Both the position numbers and the translations under genes were made by a program. Shown one piece after another: positions 34,673 through 45,548 of a stretch of DNA of 64,000 nt. Positions within the stretch are counted from its first letter, which is position 1. Each line of letters begins with the position of its first letter. Source of the stretch: Eumeta japonica (Eukaryota > Arthropoda > Insecta > Lepidoptera > Psychidae); the NCBI GenBank assembly GCA_005406025.1, contig BGZK01000012.1, positions 1,265,550 to 1,329,549 of the forward strand, read 5' to 3'. The notes beneath the pieces are model-generated. The model made no database searches. It saw nothing but the letters and a program-made list of their open reading frames with translations, and was not told where the DNA came from.

Positions 34673-35654
34673 GAAAATTTGCTATGGGTTTAGCGACTGC
34701 GAAATCGGCGCTGTCATGACTAATTCCTAAAAGCAATATATTTTCCTATAGAAGTATAAATAAAAACAATTTTGAAGAAAACGCGTTCTTGTGTTCCCGA
34801 ATATAATGAAAAAAATCTCTTTTTTATTACATTCTAGGCTACTCAAAATCTATACTTATTTTATATTTATAGACTGCCAGAAAACTAGACTTCTTTCATT
34901 ATTCAGTCTTTTAGAAAGACTTAAATACGAACCAAACCGGTCGTAATCATTCAAAGCGAGAAATTAATACTCAAGGTTATGTAGTTGATGTATTGCAGAT
35001 TAAAAGAAAGTCGATTGATGTAAAGTTAAATATCGATTTAAATTTAATAAATACGTATAAAACTATTTCTTTTTTTACTCGACAAGTTCACATATGAACT
35101 ATTGTATGTAACTACTAGCTATTATTTGTCAACATTAGAATATTAAAGTAAATACTGAAAGATATCTTAGATCTGTTTTCAGTTGGAATCAAATATTTTT
35201 CACTTCGAAGCCAGAAGTTAGGGAACGACGGTTAATAAGTGGAATTGTTGAAATATAACTGCCTTAAGAACTTGTTTCGTGATGGTTAAGAAAGAAAAAG
35301 ATTAGGCAATGTCATCATATTACAATACAAAATAACTAGACACCTAGCTACGTTGGCGCCACCTATATTGATTAGCTCTCACTAGTCAACCCCATTTTCA
35401 GGTATCATAATTTATATTAATATATACCTTAAGTTGTGATTTCGTATGGATTATGTTTTGTATAAATTATACACATTTAACCATTACGTATAAATATATA
35501 CATTCTTAATGCATATTATTGTTCAAACTTTTACATTCCTTTAATTCTCTTGCGTTGAGCTAACTTTCGTTTCTAATTCCAAGTCTACTGTGTGAGGTAT
35601 ATTATACATATACAGTATGTGCAGATTTCATTAACACACAAATTTCGATTTGGA
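34673..35654. other. AT-rich non-coding stretch
   Basis: Nothing recognised. Confidence 0.4.
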
Positions 35655-35890
35655 ACCATTAAGCTAAGTGATCTCCGGCAGAGGGCGTAGCGGCGGGCTG
35701 CGGGATCAAGTTGGCCAACCAATATCCGGTATGAATGGCCCGGAAGTGAGATTGCGACGAGCCGAGCCGGAACGAGGGCGGGCGGCGCCCATCGGCGCGG
35801 TGAAGGCTTTTCACCTGCGCGTAGTGCACTCACTGTTTGACGCTTTACATTTGCCACTAGTGATCGCCTACAGTTTTGCCTGTGTACACG
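35655..35890. promoter_or_regulatory. GC-rich island, candidate regulatory block
   Basis: CpG-rich core GAGCCGAGCCGGAACGAGGG near 35759 with an E-box CACCTG at about 35811. Open frames on both strands cross it without recognised domains. It lies about 1 kb from the stronger island at 34255-34672. Confidence 0.35.
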
Positions 35891-36330
35891 TTGGGGATTG
35901 CCAACATTTTGAGGAGTATGCGAAAAATTTAATGGAAAATAAAATGTAACTCAAAAACTGACTATATATAATAAAGGAATACGTTAAATTACTGATTTTA
36001 ACTCTAGATCTGACAATTCACAATAGTAGTTTTATTAGTTAGAGTTTTAATTATAAAATTGTTATTTTTACAAATATTCTAGCTTTTCGTCCGCATTTTC
36101 GGCAGCATGTGAAAAGTAAATCTAAATGTATCTAACTAAACTACGGAAAAATAATCTCTCTTGTCTCTTTAATTCCTCTTGAGAGTCCTTTATTCGAAGG
36201 CTGTCATTGGGATTCTGTTTCTCAACATACACCGTCTATTTATAATATATGTCTATTTATCCTGCAATAGTATGAATTGCAGCTGTAATAGTATGAATTG
36301 GAATAGGAAATAAGTTAAAATTTTCACAGA

Positions 36331-36364
<34 letters not shown>

Positions 36365-36890
36365 CTGTGAATTGTGATTATAAATCCCGTCTATCACATC
36401 CAAATCTGCTTGCTTGAAAGCGCTGCTTGCAGGTTCACCGATGGTACCGCTACTTCCACTTGCCCCCTCTCGTCGAAATATTATGTAAATTGTTAAAATA
36501 TTTATTCCACTAACATTATAAATATGAATGTAAAGTATGTCTGTTACTTAATAATTCATAAGCGGCTCCTCAAATTTGATATGTATCACTGATAGATCTG
36601 AATTGATGAATAGGAAATTTCAATCCCAAAATAAAAAAAATGAAAATCAGTATTTAGGTTAATAAATTTAAATAACAAAGTATCAGAATTTGCAAAGTTA
36701 AGGATTTGAGATGACATATGAAGGTTTGTGTGAAAAAATCTAAAACTTCAATACTTAATAATTTTGAAGTTAATACTCTAAATTCTAGAAAAGGAATAAG
36801 TATCAAGAGTGCAACAGGGATGGGAGTAAAAAGCGGGTCGAAATCTCCATAGCATACGAATCGAAAATGTGAGCAGAAACGCAATTAGAA
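35891..36890. other. AT-rich stretch with TA microsatellite and small duplication
   Basis: A TA tract lies at 36331-36362. A short direct duplication of AATAGTATGAATTG lies near 36265-36300. No gene is recognised. Confidence 0.5.
36331..36362. repeat. (TA)n microsatellite
   Basis: About 15 TA units. Confidence 0.95.
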
Positions 36891-37000
36891 ACGAAATCGG
36901 TACGAGGATAATAAGCAGGATCGGCGCCGGCCGAAATAAAATATTAAGAGAATTAGCCTACGGCATAGCCGCGGGCAAAGGCGATTGTTGCAAATGAACA
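36891..37000. other. Small GC-richer island
   Basis: AGGATCGGCGCCGGCCGAAA and GGCATAGCCGCGGGCAAAGG in an otherwise AT-rich region. It has the same texture as the larger islands. Confidence 0.3.
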
Positions 37001-37227
37001 GAAAGAGAGATAGCAATAGTAACATATTCTTTCTCTACGAGGACAGCCACAAGGGTCTTATAATGACCCTCAACTTATAACTACACCTTTCAACGTTTCT
37101 GCATTTTCTTTTGGGTACTACATCTTAAAAATTGGTATGAGTTTAGATAGTCGAATAAATAAAAATAATTGCTTTTTTTTTCATTTCCATATCAGTAACA
37201 TAAATCGTAAAGTATAGTAACGAGAGT

Positions 37228-37254
37228 AATTATCATCAAATCGTGATGATAATT
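37228..37254. repeat. Palindrome, 11-base arms
   Basis: AATTATCATCA and TGATGATAATT are perfectly complementary around a 5-base loop. Confidence 0.95.
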
Positions 37255-37371
37255 TCACTTATTACAAATAATCGGGGCACATGCACACATATTGGCTATC
37301 GCTTTACAATATTTTGAACAATATTTATGTTAGAAGTAACAACGCATAAGAGTTCAATGACCATAATGGGG

Positions 37372-37612
37372 GTAAGTCTTAATGTCTCATGTGACTCAAT
37401 GTCATCCGACATTGCGACACTGGGGAAAAATGTCCAACGAAAACTGTAATCTCTACTCTCATATGCCTCATACAATATGAAAATACATGCGTAGGTACCT
37501 AAAATGTATTGTAGGAGGTTTTATAAGATATAAACTACCATTTTTATTAAGTATTTATTCATAAATTTTTACTACGTAATATGAGACAGTACGCCAAATG
37601 AACCGAGAATCC
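37372..37612 (+). mobile_element. MITE-like repeat, copy B
   Basis: It aligns in the same orientation with 27894-28148. Its right end CGCCAAATGAACCGAGAATCCCC is the inverted counterpart of copy A's left end. The subterminal TCTCATGTGAC and, near the right end, ATGAGAC are present. There is no coding capacity. Two diverged copies in 10 kb suggest an old, widespread family. Confidence 0.7.
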
Positions 37613-38279
37613 CCTTCGTTGTTCAACGTTTACAAAGTTTATTTTCTTTATCATTTTTAACTGTAATACATAACTCTAAAAGTTAATGAACTACAATTAG
37701 TTGATTTTTAATATAACAAAATGAATTAGTTGTTTAATTTTAATAAATAAATTACCTTTCATATCGATATGGAAGTTATGATGTAAACAACTACAGCATA
37801 AAAGTTATCATATATCTACGAGAATCTCAATTCAAAACAAGTGAAATACATAAATGTTTATTAAATATGAATATTTATTCCAAATAAATTCTCTCTGTAA
37901 CTTATCTCGTCGGTTATTGTAATAATTTCAAAATTTATGGTTATGTTCAGGAAGTAAATGGTATATATCAAATGACGGATAGACAATGGCTCCGCGTAGA
38001 TATTGTCTCGGTGACATTTATTGGTTTGTTTGCTTCAAACTGGCGCCGACGCTGCGACAGAGTTACCTGGAGGCTACAACGAAAGTTTTACGATATCCTT
38101 ACCTCGGAGTCATTTACTGGGAACCTATCAGAAGAACAGATCTGTTCTAATCTGATGACGCTTAACCATAAACGGACACTCTTGTATGAAATAGTTATGT
38201 TTCAAAAAATCATTGGTATGCGAACTTAAAATACGACTAATTAAAATTTGACGCATTGCAATTTTTTTCTTAATTTGTC
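37613..38279. other. AT-rich stretch without recognised gene
   Basis: An 85-codon frame at 37972-38229 has no recognised domain. Its central part (TGGCGCCGACGCTGCGACAG) is locally GC-richer. I do not call it a gene. Confidence 0.35.
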
Positions 38280-38680
38280 TGTTCTCGAATATGCCTGCAT
38301 AAGATTTTCAAGTGCGTCTCTTTCATCGTACATTTGCTTTATAGATTTCATTCATCAGTTTACTTTTATTCATCTTTTCGAAATGACCAAACCACATCAA
38401 TATACTCTAGTCTAGTCACGGCATCTTTCAAACTACCTCGATCCCTCATATCAATATCCTTATTACTGTCGTTTTAGGACCATTTGGAGATATTATTTTA
38501 TGCAGGAGTCGTATGTTTATACTGTTTATTGATTCTACTTAATTTTTTCATTTGACAGATTAAACTTTTACTGGTGTACATAAATGGGAACATTTTAGTC
38601 AAACGCGCTGGTCCTGCGACACTTACTATTCACGTCAGTTACCAAGGCCCCAATCACTATTGCGTTCGCGTTGATACTTC
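38280..38680 (-). pseudogene. RTE-type LINE scrap (copy 6), minus strand
   Basis: The minus strand gives GALVTDVNSKCRRTSAFD, then SRINKQ, NKDIDMRDRGSLKDAVTRLE and WSFRKDE. This matches in order NGALLAIMNSKSVSRQARLA, SRINAV, VRERCGLKEDVVTRVE and WFGHLERMNE of the family. Identity is low and stops are many, so this is among the oldest copies. Confidence 0.65.
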
Positions 38681-38829
38681 GTAATATAGAATACCTTCAC
38701 CAAATTTACAGGCATTTGTATAAAAATTAACCCAAATAAATTATCACTTTCATTTGTTAAACTAGTACGTCCTATCCGTATACTGCATTCAGGCAATGGC
38801 ATTTAAAATTGTAAATTTTGCAATTATAT

Positions 38830-39110
38830 AAGGCTCGAGAACGTCCAATTGTCAGCAAACGTACAAGCTAAACTTTCAGTGCACTCCTCACGAGACGTAA
38901 AGAAGTAGAAATATAAAAGCGGCGAGTGAGTCGTCGAGAAAGTTTCGGCAGGTTGACGTTAATCGGGATTTATGTGGGCGCCGAAGGGGCACCGGTCACC
39001 CCTTTGGGCCGACTTACGTGATAAAAGCCCCAACGGTGGGTATAGTCGGGGAGGGTAGATTTAAGGTGGATAGAAGGTAGATGGGGGCCATTTTCGTAAG
39101 CATGTACGAA
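38830..39110. promoter_or_regulatory. GC-rich island, candidate regulatory block
   Basis: Contains CGGCGAGTGAGTCGTCGAGA, GGGCGCCGAAGGGGCACCGG and several ACGT and TTACGTGATAA-type sites. A minus-strand open frame crosses it without a recognised domain. The function is inferred only from composition. Confidence 0.3.
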
Positions 39111-40059
39111 CATTTTGAAACCTAAATTTCTTTTTATGTGATTTAGGTAGTCTTTTCTACTTTTATTTAATTTATTGATGTATATTAGAGGAAAAATTGA
39201 AGAGCTTGAGATGCAAAATATTTTCCACATTATATCGAAGTCGTTCAAACCCTTTCGATAACCTCGACAAAGCTGGTATTATATTAATGAAGTACATGAA
39301 TTTTATAAAAAAAAACAAAAATCAAAATATTCAATTTACAATGTGGGAATTAAGAGTAGATAATTCAAATTGTTAGTCGCTTTTGTCTAGTATTAATTAC
39401 TAAATTAACAAATGAGGCTTGAAACATGAACAAGTAAAAACCAAGACCTAGGAGTTATTGTTATTCTACATTGAAAAGCAAATATTAAATTTAACTTTGT
39501 TTACATATATTATTAAATTTCTTAAATTCACGTGTCTTTTCAAATAAGAGTGGGTTGCATATATGATCAAACTTACATAAATTATATAAGTTTTATAGAC
39601 ATGGATCAATGTTGAACTTTTGATGTACAACATTGATGTCTTCATGTTGGTGTTGCTGATCTTTTATGAACTCTTTTTGGATATTGTCAGATATACACAA
39701 CCCTCCTGGTGCTAACATATATATTATATCAATATTTTGTTGACATATTATTTAATGCAACATCCAATTATTTAATATATGTCGAAAGTTCCAACTAAAA
39801 TTATATTTAAAAAGTAGGTAAGGAAACAAGAAAACTTTAGCCTGTATTAAAGCAATTGGCGTCGAGACCGGGAAACTTTTAGCAATGAACGAAGATGCAC
39901 GCTCCGCACTGCGAGCGAGTACTTTTACTAAATAATTTCGTGGAAATGCTGTTTTTCTCTAATATTCGATGAAAATATTAAAGTCGCTACTAATAAACAT
40001 ACAAATATCGTTCGCTTTATATTAAAGACGCATTGTTTTTATTATTAATTAAAGTGAAT
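39111..40059. other. AT-rich non-coding stretch
   Basis: An imperfect hairpin at 39607-39641 uses ATCAATGTTG and CAACATTGAT arms. No gene is recognised. Confidence 0.4.
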
Positions 40060-40160
40060 AATTCTCAAGAGCGCAGACTTAAACCTAGAAGGTACCGCGT
40101 TCAAACCTAATCACAGGCGAATCTGTCTATAACTTTTTCCCTTAGGTCATATAAAAGTAT
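40060..40160 (+). mobile_element. Possible tRNA-derived SINE head
   Basis: CGCGTTCAAACCTAATC near 40107 resembles a pol III B box. The upstream AGCGCAGACTTAAACC is a weak A-box region. No stem or body can be established. Confidence 0.25.
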
Positions 40161-40222
40161 TCGTAAATCTATGAGACTAAACGACGATAAGACTATGGTG
40201 CTTAATTGAGGTACTTCGCTTC

Positions 40223-40246
40223 TTTCAAACACTATAGTGTTTGAAA
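40223..40246. repeat. Perfect 24-bp palindrome at RTE junction
   Basis: TTTCAAACACTATAGTGTTTGAAA is fully self-complementary without a loop. Its right half is also the first recognisable part of RTE copy 5 (VFEKAE), so the left half looks like an inverted duplication of the element's truncated 5' end. Confidence 0.95.
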
Positions 40247-40965
40247 AAGCCGAAAACACGACTGAATATATTGCATATAAAAAGTGAGAAAGTTGAACAA
40301 GTTAAAAAGTTTGTATACTTTGATTGCTTACAAATGAACTTTAACACGGTAGAGATATTGATAGGAAAATAAAGTGAATTGCGGAAAATAGAGGAATGGG
40401 ACCTTCAGTTATTATCAATAGCAAAAGCATCTAACGACAATCGCGTTTGGTTATTTACTGTGGATTTTTGGCCCCTACACTTATGTATAGTAGTGAAAGT
40501 TAGGTATGGCAGAAGAAAAATCAAAGCAGTGGAGATGCGATTTTTGGGTAATATGTCTGGAGTGTCTTTGAAAGATATATACAGGAATGTAGATGGCAGA
40601 GCACTGTGTGGTAAGAAAAATGATGTTAATGACTAGAGTAGAAGGTGTGTTGCGGTGGTTTGACCTTATGAAAAGGGTGAATGGAAGTAGTCTGACAAAA
40701 TAAATCTATAGAGCGTATGAGTGTGATGGAAAGGTCGACAAAGCTCGCCTTAAAAATTCTATGAAAACTAAATTGTTAATATGTTAATATATTAAAAAAA
40801 GGCCAAATTTCAAGCACCGGAAATTGACAAGCTTTAAAAAAATAGATGATGAAAAAATTTATGGAGGAGAGATAGATATAAATAGATTGTACCATATGGA
40901 AATCTATAGTCTCTGCTTACCCTTCTAGGATATAGGCGTGAGTTTATATTATTATTATAAAACCA
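40226..40965 (+). pseudogene. RTE-type LINE (copy 5), 5' truncated with intact 3' end
   Basis: VFEKAENTTEYIA, then VKKFVYF, LMYSSES and KAVEMRFLGNMSGVSLKDIY (frame 40379-40636) follow the family order. TRVEGVLRWF and YRAYECDGKVDKA come next. At the end, SIVSAYPS is followed by a TATTATTATTATA tail at about 40949-40962. RTE elements commonly end in short tandem repeats, so this is the true 3' end of the family. Stops and frameshifts show it is dead. Confidence 0.85.
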
Positions 40966-40975
40966 ATCGATCTGT

Positions 40976-41085
40976 GCCTCGGAGAGCACGTCATGTCGTT
41001 GGTCCTGGACGTCGTCATTGCATTGCCAATAACGATCATTAGAAACCTTTTCAACTCGTATTGGGCTATGGGGCTGGAGCCCCTC
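40976..41085 (-). mobile_element. Dispersed lepidopteran repeat, copy B (minus)
   Basis: The minus strand reads CTAATGATCGTTATTGGC and ends near the GGAGAGCACGT-type phrase. It matches 7840-7950. Confidence 0.6.
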
Positions 41086-41408
41086 AGTCTGAAATGCAAA
41101 GATTGTAATAGTGAATGGTTTAGCGGTGGGATATTAAAACTGACACAATAGGAAGACGTATAACATACTTAAACATAGAACGTCAGTTGAGGATACATCA
41201 GCAGCTGTTTAACACCATTTCTACCTGAATCTTTGCTGGCGACGATCGAGGTAGAGTTCCGTTCAAAATTATAGGCATAATTAGCAGAAATAAGGTCACA
41301 TCAGAAATAAGGTCGTATTATTTTATCGCTTCCGCCCTATCATCTTGATCTGATCCCTTTCTATATACAAAAAATATTGACGCTGGTATGAAAGCAGAAA
41401 TATAAGGT
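41086..41408. other. Non-coding stretch
   Basis: Nothing recognised beyond short frames. The last bases TATAAGGT before 41409 resemble the outer end of a mariner terminal repeat. Confidence 0.35.
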
Positions 41409-41590
41409 CAGTGAAAAAGTCTTTTCTTATTTTACATACAAATTCAAAACATTTTTAATTATATTTTATTTACATTTAATTATATATATATATAATTAAA
41501 TGTATATATATATATATAATTAAATGTAAATAAAATATGATTAAAAATGTTTTGAATTTGTATGTAAAATAAGAAAAGACTTTTTCACTG
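41409..41590. repeat. 182-bp near-perfect palindrome
   Basis: The left arm from CAGTGAAAAAGTC (41409) and the right arm to GACTTTTTCACTG (41590) are complementary over about 83 bases with a single mismatch, around a short TA-rich centre near 41500. It is non-coding. It abuts a mariner fragment, and its outer end AGGTCAGTGAAAAAGTCTTT resembles a mariner terminal repeat, so it may be an inverted duplication of one transposon end. Confidence 0.95.
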
Positions 41591-41595
41591 ATTTT

Positions 41596-41597
<2 letters not shown>

Positions 41598-41631
<34 letters not shown>

Positions 41632-41662
41632 ATTGTTGGTTATTATATATATATATATATAT
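41598..41662. repeat. Two TA tracts flanking a duplicated TTGTTGGTT
   Basis: TA tracts at 41599-41627 and 41645-41661 each precede ATTGTTGGTT, consistent with a slippage duplication of a TA-plus-10-base unit. Confidence 0.85.
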
Positions 41663-42300
41663 TGTTGGTTTTGCTCGGCGGTGAAAGCTCATAATGAATA
41701 ATGCCTTCCAATTCCATATATGCATCAACTTTTTGGGAGTTAATCCGGGTTTCGCTGTAGTCTGTGGAACTCGCTTGTCTTTTTCACAATGATCTTTTTC
41801 GCATGTTTTTGTCGTAAGTAATCCATTTTTAATCACTAGTGTTCATATTTTCAAAAACGGTTCGATTTCATTACGTTTCAATAAAAATCGCAAATGAGTA
41901 CATGATTAATTAGATTTCAGTGAGCTCGTGTGGGACCCAAGTATTGAGCTTTTTTGTATATCCAGCTTGTTTCAAATGAGTCAAAACTGTTTAGTGGTCA
42001 GTCCTTAGATTTTTAGCTATGTTTTAAGAACTAATATGCCGATCTTGCTTTATTCTTTCCAAAATGGCAACGGTTTATCCGTAACAGATCGACCTCAGCG
42101 AGGTTCATCTTTGATATCAAAATTACTGGACTGAAAACGTTTGAACCAGTTTTGTGCTACTTTTACCAATACGGAATTAGGTTCAAGAACGTCACAATTT
42201 TTTTCCCGGCATGTGCTCCATTTTTTTCTTTTTTGTAATAAAACTTTAAAATGTATCAAATATTTTTACGTCAGATTCATTTTTTTTTTAATATAAGTGT
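41663..42300 (-). pseudogene. Mariner-type DNA transposon, N-terminal two-thirds, dead
   Basis: On the minus strand: KYLIHFKVLLQKRKK, then KVAQNWFKRFQSSNFDIKDE (the mariner DNA-binding domain with QNWF and KDEPR), SILGSHTSS (normally TWVPHEL), RNEIEPFLK, NGLLTTKTCEKDHCEKDK, AKPGLTPKKLMHIWNWK and GIIHYELSPPSKTNN after a one-base shift. The VPHEL and YSPDLAPSD hallmarks are lost or missing, and the last third is gone. Mariner transposase binds the terminal repeats and inserts at TA. This copy has many stops and ends at a TA tract. Confidence 0.88.
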
Positions 42301-42603
42301 TTTACGGCATTCGGTGTATAACCGAACCGGTGAATCGAACATCCTCATTTTTATCTTTGGGTAATAATGAGTCATAAGAAATTATGGCGCGGGATATAGA
42401 GCGTCATTTATTAATAGTCTCCGTATCTTCAATAATTTATCCACAACTTCATTATCCGTGATTCCGGAATGACGCAATGTACTGCAACTTTTTACTTATA
42501 GAATACGAAAAAACCTTTTCCTCTATCTAATAGATGCGAGTATAATACGAATTAATCGAAATGATAAATTATTATCATACAAATTAATACTAATGTATAA
42601 TAT
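42301..42603. other. Short non-coding stretch
   Basis: About 300 bases of AT-rich sequence separate the mariner fragment from the LTR. No feature is recognised. Confidence 0.4.
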
Positions 42604-43102
42604 TGTTGCGAACTTCGCTCGCGAGCTGAAAATTGAAAACAATTCCTCTCAGAAAAAAATATTCGAGAATAGAATTCTCTAAGCGTAATTAACCCCTCTC
42701 GCGTTCCCGCCTTCCTCTCCGCCGTCGCTTTCTACGCATATTTATTTTAAATGCATTTATCTAATTTATTTTTGTGGTGGAATTTTCGAGATCGCAATAA
42801 ATCCTATTTATGTCAGGCGTTTAAGACTTATTTCTTTTGGATAAATTTTTGAATAATTTTTATTTCTTTTGAAAAACATTCTGGACAGTCAGTTGAGATG
42901 TATTTATTTATTTCGGAGTTCCAGCGCTGACGAGTCTCATTAATGCGTTCACAAGTCAAGTGCGTTCAACTACAAGTGTTTAAGTCGTTCTGTAGCAATT
43001 TATTGTGACTCTGTGTTTATAAATATACACCTTTTGCTTTTCTACGTATTTCATTTCATTTGATCTCAATCCTCGAACCTCTAATAGAGTCATTACGTAA
43101 CA
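42604..43102 (+). mobile_element. Solo LTR (copy 1), ATAT target duplication
   Basis: It starts TGTTGCGAACTTCGC and ends CATTACGTAACA, giving TG...CA termini with an inverted TGTTRCG/CGTAACA end. The 4 bases before (42600-42603) and after (43103-43106) are both ATAT. It contains an AATAAA at 42796-42801 and ends with TTTCATTTGATCTCAATCCT, shared with copy 2. No gag or pol lies nearby, so recombination between two LTRs probably removed the interior. The 4-bp ATAT duplication fits Ty3/gypsy-group elements. Orientation is taken from the AATAAA. Confidence 0.9.
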
Positions 43103-43479
43103 ATATAAATAAACATTACAAATATTCGTCCTTAAAACATCGGTGTGACAAAAGTGTTAAGAGTAAGTATTTAAGAAGATAGATTAGTGCAATAAACAAG
43201 AACGTATAACTTTTTAAATATGCAGTTTATTTAAGCATAAAATATTTAGCATGTAGCATAGAGCACTAAAGGTAAAAACAATTTTTTTTAGCGCCTCGAT
43301 GGAATATTCGACAAATTTTTGTAGTCCGTTATTTTGGCTTTTATATGTTATCAGAATTTTCCTACCCAAGCTTATAGAGACGATGCTTCTAGACATGACA
43401 CTGGCGCATATACATACTCCGAACAGTTTTTTGGGAAAGCGCAATCCAAAGCTTTATACAAAACATGAAATAGAGGAAA
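43103..43479. other. AT-rich non-coding stretch
   Basis: Nothing recognised. Confidence 0.4.
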
Positions 43480-43830
43480 CGCGAAACTAATCCCGGAGTG
43501 AAATAACGATCCCGTCGAAAGATATTTGCCGGTTCGCGTCGATTTCAATTCGGTACAAAGTTGCCGGAAACTTTTGGGCGAACAATAAAAGCTATGGTGG
43601 CGCTACCTCGCTGTAACAATGCGAAATAGTTCGCTCTCGCCTTGTAACTAGCTATATTAAATATCGTCGGTCGTACTTTCTTCCGCGCAGCGTAGACTGG
43701 GTTTCGTCTTAAGGCGACATAGTACTTAGAAAAATATCGTAAGTGGGACTTTTCGTTAAAAATAGGAGGAGTTACGAACGCAATGTTCAGCTAACGACGT
43801 TGGAGCGGCGTCGGCTGTGATTTTAGGTGC
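43480..43830. promoter_or_regulatory. GC-rich island, candidate regulatory block
   Basis: Blocks such as GGTTCGCGTCGATTTC, GGGCGAACAATAAAAGC (Sox-type and Hox/caudal-type cores) and GTTGGAGCGGCGTCGGCTGT stand out from AT-rich flanks. No coding frame is recognised. Confidence 0.35.
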
Positions 43831-44099
43831 ACAGTGTGGGCTTCACATAGTTTTATGAATTTACAGGAAATAAACGATCAATTAAAAATATTCCCTATTT
43901 TTGTTTATTTTCAATCATTAATAAAAGCTCACACATCATTGGGCTGATGCGCTATAATTAAACAATATTATATTAATTTTGTTGATTATTTTTTTTTATA
44001 ATTATAACTAAAGACATTTATTTGAAAAAGAGAGTAGTGCAAATATGGATAAATATGATTATAACTGATTGTCTAAATGTAATACATATATTGCAATAA

Positions 44100-44570
44100 T
44101 ATGAAATACGCAAAATCTGGTTTGTCTGATGGTGTTCAATAATATTATTCGTCCTCAGAACAGCCATACGCAAAGTTTCAATTCTACGCTGTTCACCATT
44201 GAACAGTTCCATTACAGGAGGAAACTCTTACGGTGTTGCATCGTCTTTTGGTGTGCGTGGATACGATACATCGTCAGAAAAGTATATACGCAATGTTTCA
44301 AGTCCGAGTTGTTCATCGTTGAAGAGTACTATTGTAGGAGGAAACCCTCGCAGCTGCATCGTCATCTGGTGTACAAGGAAAAAAATTCCTCGTTAGAGCA
44401 CCCTGTTTACAAAATTTTAAGACTATGCTGTTTAAAGTTAAAGAGTTCAACTTAGGAGGTTAATCCTCATGACCCTGTCGTCTTGTTGTGCCCAACTTAC
44501 CATGATACAATTCATTTTAATTCAATCTACTCATTCGCGCTGTTTGTGGTTAAGGAGTTCAGTTGTATGC
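44100..44570 (+). repeat. 120-bp tandem array (minisatellite), about 3 to 4 units
   Basis: Units 44161-44280 and 44281-44400 align without gaps at exactly 120 bases. Both contain a TACGCAA-TGTTTCAA core, a GTTCA-CATTGAA block and a TAGGAGGAAAC block. A third, more diverged unit follows (44401-44520), with partial units on both sides. Because 120 is a multiple of 3, two overlapping frames (44129-44455 and 44199-44396) stay open across units, with 40-residue protein periodicity (HTQSFNSTLFTIEQF against YTQCFKSELFIVEEY). No known domain is seen. I call a repeat, not a gene. Confidence 0.8.
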
Positions 44571-45334
44571 GTTCATACTCCATGTTCAGTTCAGTCTAGT
44601 TCACCCATAACCTTAATTAAGTATCCATCTCGTTTTGGAACCATCTTAGCAGTACCTCAATCCTTATAGATTCCTTATTTGCTTTTGGGAAGTTTCCTGG
44701 TGAATGTAAACCCAAGGTTTAACACAAGTAAATTAAAATTGGATCAACATTGAACTATAATAACCTACTGTAAAAAGGAATCATTCAAATTAGTTCATAC
44801 ACAAAGTAGTTATGTGTGAATATATGCTACTATGAATTGAGAACATTTTTTTAGGTAGGTTAAAAAATACCCTAAGTAAAATATTTTAATTTGTTTTAAA
44901 AATTAATCTCCATTACAATAACACAAAAATTACTAAAAATTGCAAAGTGTGAATAAATATTTTCTTTGATTTTGACACGATAAATTAGGCGTCAGTCGAA
45001 AATGACGCCTGTTTATTAAAGAATATAAAGTAATAACGTTATTTAAAAACCGAAAAATGTAATTTGCAGGTATTATTAGTAAGTAAAAAGTATGTCTTTT
45101 GGCATATTCGTCGTATGCCCATCGTATGCAAGATTTGGTGAATTTCAAAACAAAACTTGATACATGCAATATCAATATTGTACGAAAATTTTTTATGTTA
45201 TTGGCTGATATGTTTTATTTTTCTATTTCCTTTTCTGTATTGGTGTATTTATTGAAGTAACTCATTGTTGGGGACTATAAATGGTTTCAATAAAATAATT
45301 GAACTCATCGTTCTATTTTCAAATCTTTTGCTTT
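44571..45334. other. AT-rich non-coding stretch
   Basis: Nothing recognised. Confidence 0.4.
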
Positions 45335-45548
45335 TCCTAGATTGAAATTATCTCAAAAAGATGAAGTGTCCATTGATAATCATCAACTTCAATGGACACT
45401 TGCAATCCTAAAGGAGTCGCCAGGGCGTTGCCGGCCTCTAGAGTAGATTGATGGAATGAGATTCGGGAGATGGGAAGGGGAGTGGGCCACCGAAAATCAC
45501 TCATCGGACGAAACTCAACAACGGAAGCTGTTGCTTCACGTCCGTCTT
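45335..45548 (-). mobile_element. Dispersed lepidopteran repeat, copy B (minus)
   Basis: Reading the minus strand gives GAAGACGGACGTGAAGCAAC, AGAGGCCGGCAACGCCCTGG and GCAAGTGTCCATTGAAG. This matches 26185-26465 in order. The terminal part has a hairpin where the GTGTCCAT motif is duplicated in inverted form. Confidence 0.75.
45364..45401. repeat. Palindrome, 13-base arms
   Basis: AAGTGTCCATTGA and TCAATGGACACTT are perfectly complementary around 12 bases. One arm belongs to the dispersed repeat body, so the other arm is probably a foldback copy. Confidence 0.95.

Noticed and set aside
41585..41836. Minus-strand 83-codon frame as an independent gene
   Set aside because: It is part of the mariner transposase (AKPGLTPKKLMHIWNWK) running into a TA tract.
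44129..44455. 109-codon open frame as a protein gene
   Set aside because: It lies across the 120-bp tandem array, other frames are also open, and no domain is seen; annotated as a repeat.
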